Source: Chroococcidiopsidaceae cyanobacterium CP_BM_ER_R8_30 (GTDB lineage: Bacteria; Cyanobacteriota; Cyanobacteriia; Cyanobacteriales; Chroococcidiopsidaceae). Taken from it: a stretch of DNA of 43,050 nucleotides. The DNA is taken from positions 1-43,050 of the forward strand of contig JAFASY010000314.1 in assembly GCA_019244235.1 (NCBI GenBank), read 5' to 3'. Position 1 is the stretch's first letter. Every line of letters begins with the position of its first letter. The notes beneath the pieces are model-generated. The model was not told the DNA's origin, made no database searches, and worked only from the letters and a program-made list of their open reading frames with translations. The position numbers and the translations under genes were made by a program. Of the stretch, positions 17,098 through 25,811 are shown in pieces.

Positions 17098-17115
17098 TCA
17101 TTGTACACACAATGA
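17098..17115. promoter_or_regulatory. Palindromic operator candidate between the TA operon and adh
   Basis: TCATTGT-ACAC-ACAATGA is a perfect 7-bp inverted repeat with a 4-base spacer, 16 bases upstream of the toxin start and 52 bases upstream of the divergent dehydrogenase. It fits a dimeric ribbon-helix-helix regulator, most simply the antitoxin-toxin complex. Confidence 0.55.
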
Positions 17116-17166
17116 CAACTAGAAACGAAGGTAAGATCACTACTATCTCAGTCAAAAGAAACGCGT

Positions 17167-18174
17167 ATGAAAGTACAAGCTTATGCTGTCATGTCTCCCA
17201 AGTCAGAGCTAGTGCCGTTTGAATACGACCCAAAGCCACTGAACCCACAAGAAGTGGAAGTGCGCGTTCAGTACTGTGGTGTCTGTCACAGCGATCTGGG
17301 AATGATTAACAACGATTGGGGAATAAGTACTTATCCACTCATACCAGGACATGAAGTTGTTGGTGAAATCGCCGCCGTAGGAGAGCAAGTTAACGATCTC
17401 AAAGTCGGACAACGAGTGGGCGTTGGCTGGCAATCTGGCTCTTGCCAAGTCTGCCATTATTGCCGACGGGGGAAAGAACACCTGTGTGTGGTTCATCAAG
17501 AGGAAACTATCGTCGGACGCCACGGAGGATGGGCGGATTCCCTTCGCGTTCAGTCTCACTTTGCTATTCCCCTTCCAGAAAACTTAGACCCCTCCCTTGC
17601 TGGTCCGCTAATGTGTGCTGGCTCTACTGTCTGGACACCAATGATACATTATGATGTACGTCCAGGTATGAAGACAGCTGTGCTGGGTGTAGGTGGGTTA
17701 GGACATTTAGCAGTTCAGTTTTTGGCTAAGTTTGGCACGGATGTAACTGCTATTAGTTCCTCTCACAATAAGGAAGAAGAGGCACGGCAACTAGGCGCAA
17801 CCGACTTCATTGCCACACGCGGCACTGACGAACTTGCCAAAGCCGCAAATCGGTTTGACTTTATCATCTCAACTGTCTCAGCAGACGTGGACTGGAATCA
17901 GTATATTGCAGCTCTCGCTCCGGAAGGGAGGCTATGTATTGTGGGTGTACCTGAAAGCGAATTGAAACTGGCTCCATTTCCAATTTTTCACGAGCAGCGA
18001 TCGGTCAGTGGCGGTCGTGCAGGTGCGCCTGGTGACACGGCAGCGATGTTGGAGTTCTGCACTAAACATGGGGTTGCACCGATGTGTGAGCAGTTTGACA
18101 TGAAAGATGTCAATCAAGCTGTCGATCGCGTTCGTAGTGGTAAAGTGCGCTACCGTGCCGTTTTAGCAAGTTAA
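17167..18174 (+). CDS. Zinc-dependent alcohol dehydrogenase (MDR family)
   Basis: This 335-residue enzyme is a medium-chain NAD(P)-dependent dehydrogenase of the cinnamyl-alcohol/YahK-like group. Catalytic zinc ligands lie in CGVCHSD (residues 37-43), GHEVVG (61-66) and the later MCAGSTVW. The structural zinc site is C93-x2-C96-x2-C99-x7-C107. The nucleotide-binding motif is LGVGGLGHLAVQ. It interconverts alcohols and aldehydes; the substrate is not predictable. It is divergent from the toxin-antitoxin operon and stands alone. Confidence 0.93.
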   Translation: MKVQAYAVMSPKSELVPFEYDPKPLNPQEVEVRVQYCGVCHSDLGMINNDWGISTYPLIPGHEVVGEIAAVGEQVNDLKVGQRVGVGWQSGSCQVCHYCRRGKEHLCVVHQEETIVGRHGGWADSLRVQSHFAIPLPENLDPSLAGPLMCAGSTVWTPMIHYDVRPGMKTAVLGVGGLGHLAVQFLAKFGTDVTAISSSHNKEEEARQLGATDFIATRGTDELAKAANRFDFIISTVSADVDWNQYIAALAPEGRLCIVGVPESELKLAPFPIFHEQRSVSGGRAGAPGDTAAMLEFCTKHGVAPMCEQFDMKDVNQAVDRVRSGKVRYRAVLAS

Positions 18175-18216
18175 CGGTTTCAAGCTCGAACGTTTCTGAC
18201 TCATAAGAAAGGTACC

Positions 18217-18777
18217 TCAACCTAGTGGATGGGGAGCAATCGCAACTAGCAACTCTCGGTATACCTGTTTGAGATCTTCTAGTTGATAATGAGCATTTAA
18301 CCCACTAGGGTTGGGCAATACCCAGATGATTGTCTTATCTAGAGATTTCGCTTGTTGCCCTATAACTGCTTTAGGAAGATTGAATGCTGTCCGATACGCA
18401 CTGATACCGAGAATAGCCAGAAACCTTGGTCGATAACGCTGTACTTTGATGGCTAACTGCTGCTGACCTATAACCAATTCTTCACTACTTAGTTCATCTG
18501 CCCTTGCTGTAGCCCGCTCCACAATATTCGTCAAACCATACCCAAATTGCAGCAGATCCCCATCTTCTGACGGTGTGAGTAATCGCTCTGTGAAGCCTGC
18601 TCTATGTAGTGTTGGCCAGAAGCGATTTCCCGGACGGGCAAAGTGATGTCCAACTGCTGCACTGTAGAGGCTAGGATTGATGCCACAGAACAAAACATGT
18701 AAGTTTGGTGCAATGATGTCTGGAACAGTCTTCCCGGTTGCTGCACGAATCTCCTCTACTGTAGGTTTGCGTTGCAC
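18217..18777 (-). CDS. mug: G/U mismatch-specific DNA glycosylase
   Basis: The 186-residue enzyme belongs to the Mug family of the uracil-DNA glycosylase superfamily and removes uracil or ethenocytosine opposite guanine. The active-site motif is LFCGINPSLYSAA (GINPG in E. coli Mug), followed by FARPGNRFWPTLHRAGF. The second motif is WVLPNPSGLNAHY, whose NPSGLN segment inserts into the DNA helix. The start at MQRKPTVEE suits the family. It stands alone, converging on the dehydrogenase with 42 bases between the stops. Confidence 0.94.
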   Translation of the reverse strand: MQRKPTVEEIRAATGKTVPDIIAPNLHVLFCGINPSLYSAAVGHHFARPGNRFWPTLHRAGFTERLLTPSEDGDLLQFGYGLTNIVERATARADELSSEELVIGQQQLAIKVQRYRPRFLAILGISAYRTAFNLPKAVIGQQAKSLDKTIIWVLPNPSGLNAHYQLEDLKQVYRELLVAIAPHPLG

Positions 18778-19055
18778 AATCTGGACTCTGCCAAAATATC
18801 TACTAGTGATTTTCTCATTTTAGTTCTATAGAATCTCACTAAAGAGCACACTCACCAGCAACACCAACGCTGAGTGCTAAGTGCGTTTTGATAGCAGTGA
18901 GGCAGGTAGTAGGATGAAACTCACAAATTCAAGCGGCAGCAAGTTCATCGAGGTTCACACCAGAAAAATTCATTCGTTAGAGCGATATCCATTTGCTAAG
19001 TTTAAACTAAGCTTAACCTAGTATTAACCTAAAGATAGGCCGCGCTATAGAGTCA
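18778..19055. other. Intergenic region before the HMA2 cluster
   Basis: This AT-rich stretch contains no gene. It should hold divergent promoters for mug and the HMA2 cluster. Runs such as AGTTTAAACTAAGC near 18997 are AT-rich but show no defined operator. Confidence 0.35.
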
Positions 19056-20090
19056 ATGACAAGGACCATTAGCAATGAGGAAGGAGTGAACCCTCGACCG
19101 AGGACATCTCCTGGTTTAATTTCCGAGCCGGAGCAAAACGGGGAGAAGTTTAATTTAACAAGCAAAGCCGCCATAGATCTAACGCTGCTTGTAGAAAGCA
19201 AGTTGCAGATTGTGCATGCTCTGCCTGGTCGTATTCGGCTCCGCACTAATGATAGTCGTTTTAACTCGCTATCAGATGCGCTCTCACAACAACTAAAGCA
19301 GCAAGAAGGGATAAGTGAGGTCTCCGTCAACCAGGAAACGGGCAGTTTACTGGTTAAGTATGACCGGGAAAAGATGTCGCTGCCTCAAATATTTGAGATA
19401 CTCAAGCATTTCGGTGTCTTATTGCCAGGTTCACAAGAGTCGGAGGAAAAAACTGAACTGTTCGCTGCTTGGCGATCGCTTGATTTCTGGCAAGAGCAGG
19501 GGCGTTCGCTCATCCCCCTAGTTACAGGGCTATTAGTTACGGGGAAGTTAGGGCTCCACGGACTGTCAGCAATTCCTGCTTACCTTATTGCAGCAAGTGC
19601 AACTCGTCAGGTAATTGAATATTTAGACTCTGAATCAACTACAACAGAAAAAGACCAAATTTCTCAGACAGCCCAAAGGTCGCAGAAACCACCTACTGCT
19701 ATCAAAACTAGCAAATCTGCAAAGATAGCTTGCAGTATTGTCCATGCAATTCCAGGACGGGTAAGGTTTCATGTGCCTTTGCTAGCTCAGAATCGGCTAT
19801 ACGCCCAGCGACTTGAGGCGCTGCTTAAAGCAGACGAGCGGTTCAAAGGTTACCGCATCAATCGCCCTACGGCAAACCTTGTCATCACCTATGAACCTGG
19901 TTTGCTCCCAGATGCTCAGATGTGTTCCTATGGCATTGAGCTAATTCAGCTTGCTGGCAGTGCAAGTCCGCAAGCAGAACCAAATGTGGCAAATGGGCAA
20001 GCAACTGTAGAATCAGGCCATGGATGGGCGGAGTTGAAGCATCCAGCCCTTGCTGCCTCTCTAGCATATATGGCGAACTTACCTCTCTAG
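19056..20090 (+). CDS. Two-domain HMA2 membrane protein
   Basis: This 344-residue protein has two HMA2 (heavy-metal-associated type 2) domains. The first (about 45-120) has IVHALPGRIRLR; the second (about 222-305) has IVHAIPGRVRFH. In both, H-A-x-PGR replaces the CxxC of classical HMA domains. Between them is a two-helix membrane segment (about 150-190). Residues 221-344 closely resemble residues 33-152 of the following ATPase, ending just where that protein's first membrane helix would continue. This gene thus looks like an HMA2-TM protein joined to a truncated copy of the ATPase N terminus. A GTG at 19086 after AGGAAGG is an alternative start. It heads the cluster and ends 55 bases before the ATPase. 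Confidence 0.85.
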   Translation: MTRTISNEEGVNPRPRTSPGLISEPEQNGEKFNLTSKAAIDLTLLVESKLQIVHALPGRIRLRTNDSRFNSLSDALSQQLKQQEGISEVSVNQETGSLLVKYDREKMSLPQIFEILKHFGVLLPGSQESEEKTELFAAWRSLDFWQEQGRSLIPLVTGLLVTGKLGLHGLSAIPAYLIAASATRQVIEYLDSESTTTEKDQISQTAQRSQKPPTAIKTSKSAKIACSIVHAIPGRVRFHVPLLAQNRLYAQRLEALLKADERFKGYRINRPTANLVITYEPGLLPDAQMCSYGIELIQLAGSASPQAEPNVANGQATVESGHGWAELKHPALAASLAYMANLPL

Positions 20091-20145
20091 TCAACGGTGG
20101 TGTATCAGTGACCGCCTTCCGTGGTCATCAGGGTAGAGGAAAAAA

Positions 20146-22374
20146 ATGGTGAAAGCAAAGGTGCAACTACCACCGTCCCCAAGTGTAGTTGCTAAGAATG
20201 GAAAAGTTGTTCCACTTGATAGAAACAGTCACCAAGTAGCACTGTCAGTGGAGGTCGCGTATAGCATCGTTCACATAATTCCTGGACGAGTGCGATTTCG
20301 GGTGCCTCGGTTGATCCATGATGCAAACTTTGCTCAGCAACTCCAGACGGTGCTTGAAGCAGAGGCACAAGTTACGCGCATCAGAATTAACCGTGATGCT
20401 GCCTCTGTAGCCATTACTTATGAATCCAGTACATCAGACGCCAAAATGCGTTTGTATTTGGTTCGTCTGCTGCAAAAAGCTGGTGGGCCAGTCATTCTAA
20501 CAAACTCTAAAAGTTCATCTCAACAAGCCGCAACTCATACAACCAGCTCTCAATCGGCTCTGAAGCTTTCTGCCCTCGCTACAACTTTGGCATTCCTGGG
20601 GGGACCCTTGGGCCTGCCTATCCCAGCAGTTATAGTAGCTGGAACCATAGTTGTTGCTGCCTTGCCTGTAGCGCAACGAGCTGTGGCAGGTGTGAGAGAG
20701 CAACGGCGACTAAATATTGACTTCCTTGATTTGATGGCAATTACCATTACAACTCTTCAAGGTAACTTTCTGACGCCATCACTGATGCTCGGTCTGATTG
20801 AAATCGGCGATCACATTCGCGAACGGACAGCTCAAAAGAGTAAATTGCAAACACTCAATCTCCTTGACTCTCTCTCAGCATGTGTTTGGGTTGAGCGTGA
20901 TGGACAAAAGCAACAAGTTTCGATCCATGAAGTTCAGCCAGGTGACACAGTCATTGTCTACCCAGGCGAGCAGGTTCCGATCGATGGTCGCATTTTGAGG
21001 GGTAAAGCACTGCTGGATGAACAGAAACTGACTGGTGAATCCATGCCAGTGGTGCGAAACCCAGGACAAGCCGTTTACGCATCCACCTTAGTTAGGGAAG
21101 GGAGGATTTATATTCTGGTTGAACGGGTGGGTAATGACACTCGCGCCGGACAGAGTATTCAATTAATGCAGGCAGCTCCTGTTCACGATACCCGGATAGA
21201 GAACTATGCGGCGAAAATTGCTGACAAAGCAGTGATGCCAACTTTGTTGCTTGGTGGTTTAGTCTTTGCTGCCACGCGCAACCCAGCTCGGGCAGCTTCT
21301 GTCCTCACTCTTGATTTTGCTACTGGTATCCGGGTTTCCGTACCGACAACAGTCCTGGCAGCACTGACCTATGCAGCACGGCGCGGCATCCTAATTCGCA
21401 GCGGGCGGGCATTAGAACAACTAGCACAGGTTGATACTATTGTCTTTGACAAGACAGGTACCCTAACTGAAGGTGAGGTAACTGTCATTGGCGTCAAGAG
21501 TATGAATCCATTGACGCCACCTACACGAGTGTTGGAATTGGCAGCGGCGGCTGAGCAGCGTCTCACGCACCCAGTAGCAGCAGCTGTGATGCGCTATGCA
21601 CAATCTCAGGCAGTCTCAGTTATGCCGCGCGGCAAGTGGGATTATCACCTGGGTCTAGGTGTCCAAGCGCAAGTTGATGGACAGTTGGTTCAGGTCGGTA
21701 GTGATCGCTTTCTGCGTCAAGTGGGGATTGACCTAAGGCAGCATCGAAAGCTCAGTCAGACAGAGGAAACCTCGGCCATCTATGTGGCTAGCAATGGTGA
21801 ACTTCAAGGTAAGATTGAGTACAGCGATGTTCTCCGTCCAGAGAGCCGCGACGTGATTGCAATGCTTCGGACGGTTGCAGGTGTAGAAATTCACCTTTTG
21901 ACCGGAGACAAGTGGCAGACAGCCAATGCTGTTGCCTCTGAGCTTGGTATTCCAGAAACTCACACTCACGCAGAAGCTTTTCCCGAACAGAAAGCAACAG
22001 TCGTTCGTCAACTACATGAGCAGGGTAAGACAGTCGCGTTTGTAGGCGATGGAATTAATGATTCCCCAGCTTTGGCTTACGCTGATGTCTCAATTTCCTT
22101 TGCTCATGGATCTGATATCGCCCGTGAGACAGCAGACATTGTGCTGATGCAGAATGACCTTCAAGGTCTAGTAGAGGCAATTGCGATCGCTCGAAAAGCT
22201 AAACAATTAATTCACCAGAACACAGCCATCGTTGCTATCCCAAACCTAGCTGCCATGGCGCTAGCTGCGGTTTTTGGGATCAGCCCCCTAGCGGCAACAA
22301 TAGTCAATAATGGCTCGACGGTGGCTGCCGGACTGAATGGCTTACGACAACGGTCTTTAAAGGTCGTAAGCTGA
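20146..22374 (+). CDS. P1B-type metal-translocating ATPase with N-terminal HMA2 domain, no CPC motif
   Basis: The 742-residue pump has an HMA2 domain (about 38-115, HIIPGRVRFR), four membrane helices (about 140-225), the actuator loop with TGES (296-299), two helices, the phosphorylation motif DKTGTLT (D435), the ATP-binding domain with TGDK, the hinge VGDGINDSPALAYAD (D635 is the first Asp) and two final helices (NNGSTVAAGLNGLR). In helix 6, where CPC or SPC normally binds metal, the sequence is LTLDFATGIRVSVPT (D390). That variant occurs in a little-studied P-ATPase subgroup, so the metal or ion is unknown. GAGGAAAAAA precedes the ATG. Co-directional HMA2 and DUF5132 genes surround it. Confidence 0.93.
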   Translation: MVKAKVQLPPSPSVVAKNGKVVPLDRNSHQVALSVEVAYSIVHIIPGRVRFRVPRLIHDANFAQQLQTVLEAEAQVTRIRINRDAASVAITYESSTSDAKMRLYLVRLLQKAGGPVILTNSKSSSQQAATHTTSSQSALKLSALATTLAFLGGPLGLPIPAVIVAGTIVVAALPVAQRAVAGVREQRRLNIDFLDLMAITITTLQGNFLTPSLMLGLIEIGDHIRERTAQKSKLQTLNLLDSLSACVWVERDGQKQQVSIHEVQPGDTVIVYPGEQVPIDGRILRGKALLDEQKLTGESMPVVRNPGQAVYASTLVREGRIYILVERVGNDTRAGQSIQLMQAAPVHDTRIENYAAKIADKAVMPTLLLGGLVFAATRNPARAASVLTLDFATGIRVSVPTTVLAALTYAARRGILIRSGRALEQLAQVDTIVFDKTGTLTEGEVTVIGVKSMNPLTPPTRVLELAAAAEQRLTHPVAAAVMRYAQSQAVSVMPRGKWDYHLGLGVQAQVDGQLVQVGSDRFLRQVGIDLRQHRKLSQTEETSAIYVASNGELQGKIEYSDVLRPESRDVIAMLRTVAGVEIHLLTGDKWQTANAVASELGIPETHTHAEAFPEQKATVVRQLHEQGKTVAFVGDGINDSPALAYADVSISFAHGSDIARETADIVLMQNDLQGLVEAIAIARKAKQLIHQNTAIVAIPNLAAMALAAVFGISPLAATIVNNGSTVAAGLNGLRQRSLKVVS

Positions 22375-22468
22375 ACAACCCCCCTTTAGGAGGATGAAAT
22401 AACAATTACAAATAAGAGATATATAAGAGTTTAAGCAAAATTAAACAAATGACTGGAGGTAGTTGGTC

Positions 22469-22786
22469 ATGGCAATAAAAATTGGTGATTTCTTTGAAGA
22501 AGCTGGCGTACCTGGTGTGATAGCGGGGATTGGCGCGGTAGTATTAGCTCCCGTTCTAATTCCGGCTGTGGCTGGAATTGGCAAGCCTTTAGCTAAGGCT
22601 GCAATTAAGGGTGGACTTGTTCTCTATGAGAAGAGTAAGGGTGCTTTATCAGAGGTTAACGAGAGCTTTGAGGATCTTGTCGCTGAGGCAAGAATGGAAC
22701 TTTCTGAAAGCCAGCATCAGTCAGTAGGTGAATCTACGCTGTCAGCTCATAGTGAGGAGATGTTGCCTGAGAATGGAGGAGCGTAA
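22469..22786 (+). CDS. DUF5132 family protein
   Basis: The roughly 105-residue protein has a short N terminus, a glycine/alanine-rich hydrophobic helix (GVIAGIGAVVLAPVLIPAVA), a KPLAKAAIKGGLVLYEKSKG segment and an acidic tail. This matches DUF5132, a family often encoded beside HMA2 proteins and P-type ATPases. A single membrane helix or membrane-associated hairpin is likely. The frame opens at a TTG (22463), but GGAGG at 22454-22458 points to the ATG at 22469. Its function is unknown; conserved neighbourhood suggests it assists the pump. Confidence 0.8.
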   Translation: MAIKIGDFFEEAGVPGVIAGIGAVVLAPVLIPAVAGIGKPLAKAAIKGGLVLYEKSKGALSEVNESFEDLVAEARMELSESQHQSVGESTLSAHSEEMLPENGGA

Positions 22787-22801
22787 ATAGTTTGAGGAGC
22801 A

Positions 22802-22852
22802 GGGGAGTAGAGGAGATATGAGATACCTAAATCCATATTTAGACTCCTCCCC
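22802..22852 (+). other. Long hairpin between DUF5132 and HMA2 genes
   Basis: The inner stem CTAAAT/ATTTAG (loop CCAT) is enclosed by GGGGAGT and AGGAG segments that pair with ACTCCTCCCC. It has no T tract, so it is more likely an RNA-processing or stability element than a terminator. The following 130 bases hold no gene. Confidence 0.35.
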
Positions 22853-22985
22853 ATTCCTATAGCAGTCCTATTTGATTTGTGAGCAGAATATCTTGGTTAA
22901 CAACCACTCCAGACGCTCTTGAACACTGAGGAGAGTTTCAAATTTATTTAGGATTGCCATAGCTAACTTACCGTGTTATTGACTT

Positions 22986-23510
22986 ATGCAAGAAGTAACC
23001 TTGGCAAAGCTGTCTACACCAATAATTGCACGAGTTGTCAGTTGTACCCCAGGACGGATACGACTTAGGGTTCCGTACCCAAACCGTCAATCTGGAAATA
23101 TAAAACGAATCACCGAAATTTTAGAAGTACAGCCTGAGATCAGTCAGGTACGGAATAATATCGCAAATGGCAGCATTGTTATCAATTACAATCACGATCT
23201 TGTAAATCTTGCTCAAATTGCTGCCACTATAAGGAATTCAGGGATTGTTTTTAGTGAGCGTAAGCAAGGAAAATCTACAGCAGCAGAGCAAATAACGGAG
23301 ACAGTTTTTGGCTTGAACCAGCAAGTCAAACGAGCAACAAGTGATGCAATCGACTTGCGTTTCCTTTTACCTTTAGGATTTAGTGCGCTTGCTCTCAGGC
23401 AACTGCTGGCTAAGGGGCTGCAATTTGAGTCTATTCCCTGGTACGTCTTGGCTTGGTATGCTTTTGATAGCTTTATCAAACTGCACTATACAACCGAAGA
23501 ACAACCTTAA
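22986..23510 (+). CDS. Single-HMA2 membrane protein
   Basis: The 174-residue protein has one HMA2 domain (about 10-90) with VVSCTPGRIRLRVP, where the usual His position is occupied by SC. A linker and two hydrophobic helices follow (RFLLPLGFSALALRQLL; SIPWYVLAWYAFDSF). The layout matches the N-terminal half of the first gene of the cluster. It is the last gene of the run and lies 200 bases after DUF5132. It may deliver or sense metal for the pump, or organise it in the membrane; there is no direct evidence. Confidence 0.82.
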   Translation: MQEVTLAKLSTPIIARVVSCTPGRIRLRVPYPNRQSGNIKRITEILEVQPEISQVRNNIANGSIVINYNHDLVNLAQIAATIRNSGIVFSERKQGKSTAAEQITETVFGLNQQVKRATSDAIDLRFLLPLGFSALALRQLLAKGLQFESIPWYVLAWYAFDSFIKLHYTTEEQP

Positions 23511-23539
23511 TCTTGTATATCACACCGAAGGAAGAACAA

Positions 23540-25615
23540 TTAAACATGCCAAATTTTAATTGTTTTATCAGAACTACCACTAACAAAAAACTGACCATCT
23601 GGACTGAATGCAAGAGAATTTACTGTCTTTGAATGTCCGGTAAGGGTTTGTAGCAGTTCGCCTGTGCTTAGACGCCAAATCTTAATAGTATTATCAGCAC
23701 TGCCACTGATTAAGATTGTTCCATCAGAACTAATAGCAACAGATCTTACCTCACCTGAATGCCTAGTCAGGGTTTGCAGCTGCTTGCCTGTGCTTAAACG
23801 CCAGATCTTGATGGTATTGTCAGTACTGCCACTGGCTAAGATTGTTCCATCAGGACTGATAGCAACAGATTTCACCTCACCTGAATGCCCAACAAGGGTT
23901 TGTCGCAATTCGCCTGTGCGAAGTTGCCACAGCCTAATTTTGCTGTCACTACTACCGCTAGCGAGGATACCATCAGGGCTAATGGCAACAGCATTAACTG
24001 AGCATGAATGCCAAAGGGTACAAAGCCGATTACCTGTATGCAAATGCCAAATCTTGATTTTATTACTAGCACTAGCAAGTAGCTTCCCATCGGGAGAGAT
24101 CGCAACACAGTTAACTGATTTTTTATGCCCCAATAGAGTATGTAGTAGTTTGCCAGTGTTCAGATGCCATACCTTGACATTTTTTCTAGGGTCATCGTAG
24201 CTGCCACTAGCAAGGAACTGTCCATCAGGACTGATGACAACTGATGAAACTCCATCAGCATGTCCAGTAAAGGTGCGGAGTAATTTACCAGTGCTCAGAC
24301 TCCAGACTCTGATTGTTTTGTCTAAACAACTACTCACTAAAGTTTGCCCATCAGGACTGAGGGCGAGAGATGAAACATTGCCAGAATCTCTGGTGAGTGT
24401 GGAGTGTGAAGTTACATATTCTGGTTGGTGTTTTCGCTCTAAGTCAGCGATCGCGTTCAGAAGCATCTCCATTTGGTTGGAACTCTGACTTTTTCCAAAA
24501 GTCTCTCTAAGAAGATCGGGTAGCAACTTTGGCAGTAGGGGAGATACAGCATGCTGAGCAAGATGGTATGCATCTGCTACCCATCCAGCAACAAGGCAGT
24601 GACAAATAATTAAGAACTGGTAAAGCTTTTCCAAATCCTGATAATTAATCTGATAAGGCAGAGATAATTGACTAGTATCAATTCCCTTACTCTTCCAGAA
24701 CTCTTCTTTTTCCAAAGTTGCTAAGTTTGTCACATTATCTTTGCCAAGCTTGTTAATTTCCTCTAGATCTTCTCCTAGTGCTATAAGTTCGTCTCTAATT
24801 TTTTTCCAATCTAAAGCTCGACTTCTTGCCGCTTCATGAAGAGTTTCTCGATATGGCAGTGTAAAAATGGTTGTGTAGTAATAATTTTCTTGACCAAACC
24901 CCCAGTAGGCAATATAGAATTTTAGATATTCTCCGTTAATTTCTGATCCTAAAATCAAACTCGGTTCAGATCTTAGAACACCGAACATAGTTTTAATACT
25001 AGATTCATCATGAAAACGTTTACTTTCCCAAGCTCCAGCCAAGAACTCTGTTGGTCTATCTTGACTATGTAAAGAGTAATTTTGATTTAAAAATTCTCGT
25101 ATTCCTTCGGTTAACTTTAGCTCAATCCCTGAAATTTCCTCGGTACCATTGTCGAATTGCTTAAGCTGAATTTTATTTGGAGGTGCCAGAAAAATCTTCA
25201 GCGGAATGACTCTACTATCTTCTTTATTAGATTCTAGGATCTGGGAGGGATACAATTTCAAGGGCCAGTTCTCTAAAATCTTATGAAACTCAGCCAACCT
25301 AAATGCTGTTTCTCGCTCTTCTTCTGCTAGTTTAAATTGTGTTCCACCACAGTAAGCAGCAAAATTTTGCTGCAATCCTTTTTGCTCAAAATCCCAGGTG
25401 AAACTTTTTTGTCGAATTGGATCATTCAAACCTTGGATGAATCCTTGAATCTCTCTACTCTGTTGGCTCTTAAGCTTGCGCTCTTGAGTTGTCAGAGCTT
25501 CCTCTGGCAAAGTCTTGAGTATATGACCTGACTCATTGCTCCTTTGTACTGAAACGGCAATGATAGGTGCCAATTCTACTACCCACTGAAGTAGTAATCT
25601 TAACCATTGCTCCAT
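23540..25615 (-). CDS. WD40 repeat protein with cyanobacterial N-terminal region
   Basis: The 691-residue protein has about 400 residues of mostly helical N-terminal region, followed by seven WD40 repeats that should close a single propeller. Repeats show the usual SPDGQ-LASGS-D-TIKIW-L-TGK pattern; the last ends at SGSSDKTIKIWHV. Repeats 5 and 6 are nearly identical in protein and DNA, a sign of recent duplication or gene conversion. The N-terminal region has a cytoplasmic character, with HCLVAGWVADAYHLAQHAV recurring in other large cyanobacterial proteins. It is likely a scaffold. The gene converges on the last HMA2 gene with 29 bases between. Confidence 0.88.
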   Translation of the reverse strand: MEQWLRLLLQWVVELAPIIAVSVQRSNESGHILKTLPEEALTTQERKLKSQQSREIQGFIQGLNDPIRQKSFTWDFEQKGLQQNFAAYCGGTQFKLAEEERETAFRLAEFHKILENWPLKLYPSQILESNKEDSRVIPLKIFLAPPNKIQLKQFDNGTEEISGIELKLTEGIREFLNQNYSLHSQDRPTEFLAGAWESKRFHDESSIKTMFGVLRSEPSLILGSEINGEYLKFYIAYWGFGQENYYYTTIFTLPYRETLHEAARSRALDWKKIRDELIALGEDLEEINKLGKDNVTNLATLEKEEFWKSKGIDTSQLSLPYQINYQDLEKLYQFLIICHCLVAGWVADAYHLAQHAVSPLLPKLLPDLLRETFGKSQSSNQMEMLLNAIADLERKHQPEYVTSHSTLTRDSGNVSSLALSPDGQTLVSSCLDKTIRVWSLSTGKLLRTFTGHADGVSSVVISPDGQFLASGSYDDPRKNVKVWHLNTGKLLHTLLGHKKSVNCVAISPDGKLLASASNKIKIWHLHTGNRLCTLWHSCSVNAVAISPDGILASGSSDSKIRLWQLRTGELRQTLVGHSGEVKSVAISPDGTILASGSTDNTIKIWRLSTGKQLQTLTRHSGEVRSVAISSDGTILISGSADNTIKIWRLSTGELLQTLTGHSKTVNSLAFSPDGQFFVSGSSDKTIKIWHV

Positions 25616-25664
25616 AACACTCTCCTGAAAGGGAGTTCACATTACCCTTAATAGCAGTATACTT

Positions 25665-25811
25665 ATGCAGGAAGCAGAAATTGACGCAGTCAACGCAGCT
25701 TCTGGAGGTTTCCTCCAGGAGAACGTTGGCTATGCTCCAATCAGCTCGCTGCTTGACAAGCTAGCCAACCAGCATTATGTTCATGAACACAGCGCTGAGT
25801 CGGATGCATGA
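25665..25811 (+). CDS. Possible 48-residue ORF ending over the fasciclin start
   Basis: The frame starts at an ATG and stops at a TGA that overlaps the fasciclin ATG (ATGA, 25808-25811). It spans the hairpin repeat at 25689-25730. The peptide (MQEAEIDAVNAASGG...) has no family I know. Its overlap with the next gene is the only evidence, and the hairpin suggests repeat-derived DNA. Confidence 0.2.
   Translation: MQEAEIDAVNAASGGFLQENVGYAPISSLLDKLANQHYVHEHSAESDA
25689..25730. repeat. Palindromic hairpin repeat
   Basis: GTCAACG (25689) pairs with CGTTGGC (25724), and CTGGAGG (25702) pairs with CCTCCAG (25712) across a TTT loop. The core matches the hairpin in the tnpB relic at 15853-15897, with a similar two-part stem. 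Confidence 0.6.

Noticed and set aside
19056-23510. Ordinary copper or zinc efflux operon
   Set aside because: The pump lacks CPC, the HMA domains lack CxxC, and no metalloregulator gene is adjacent.
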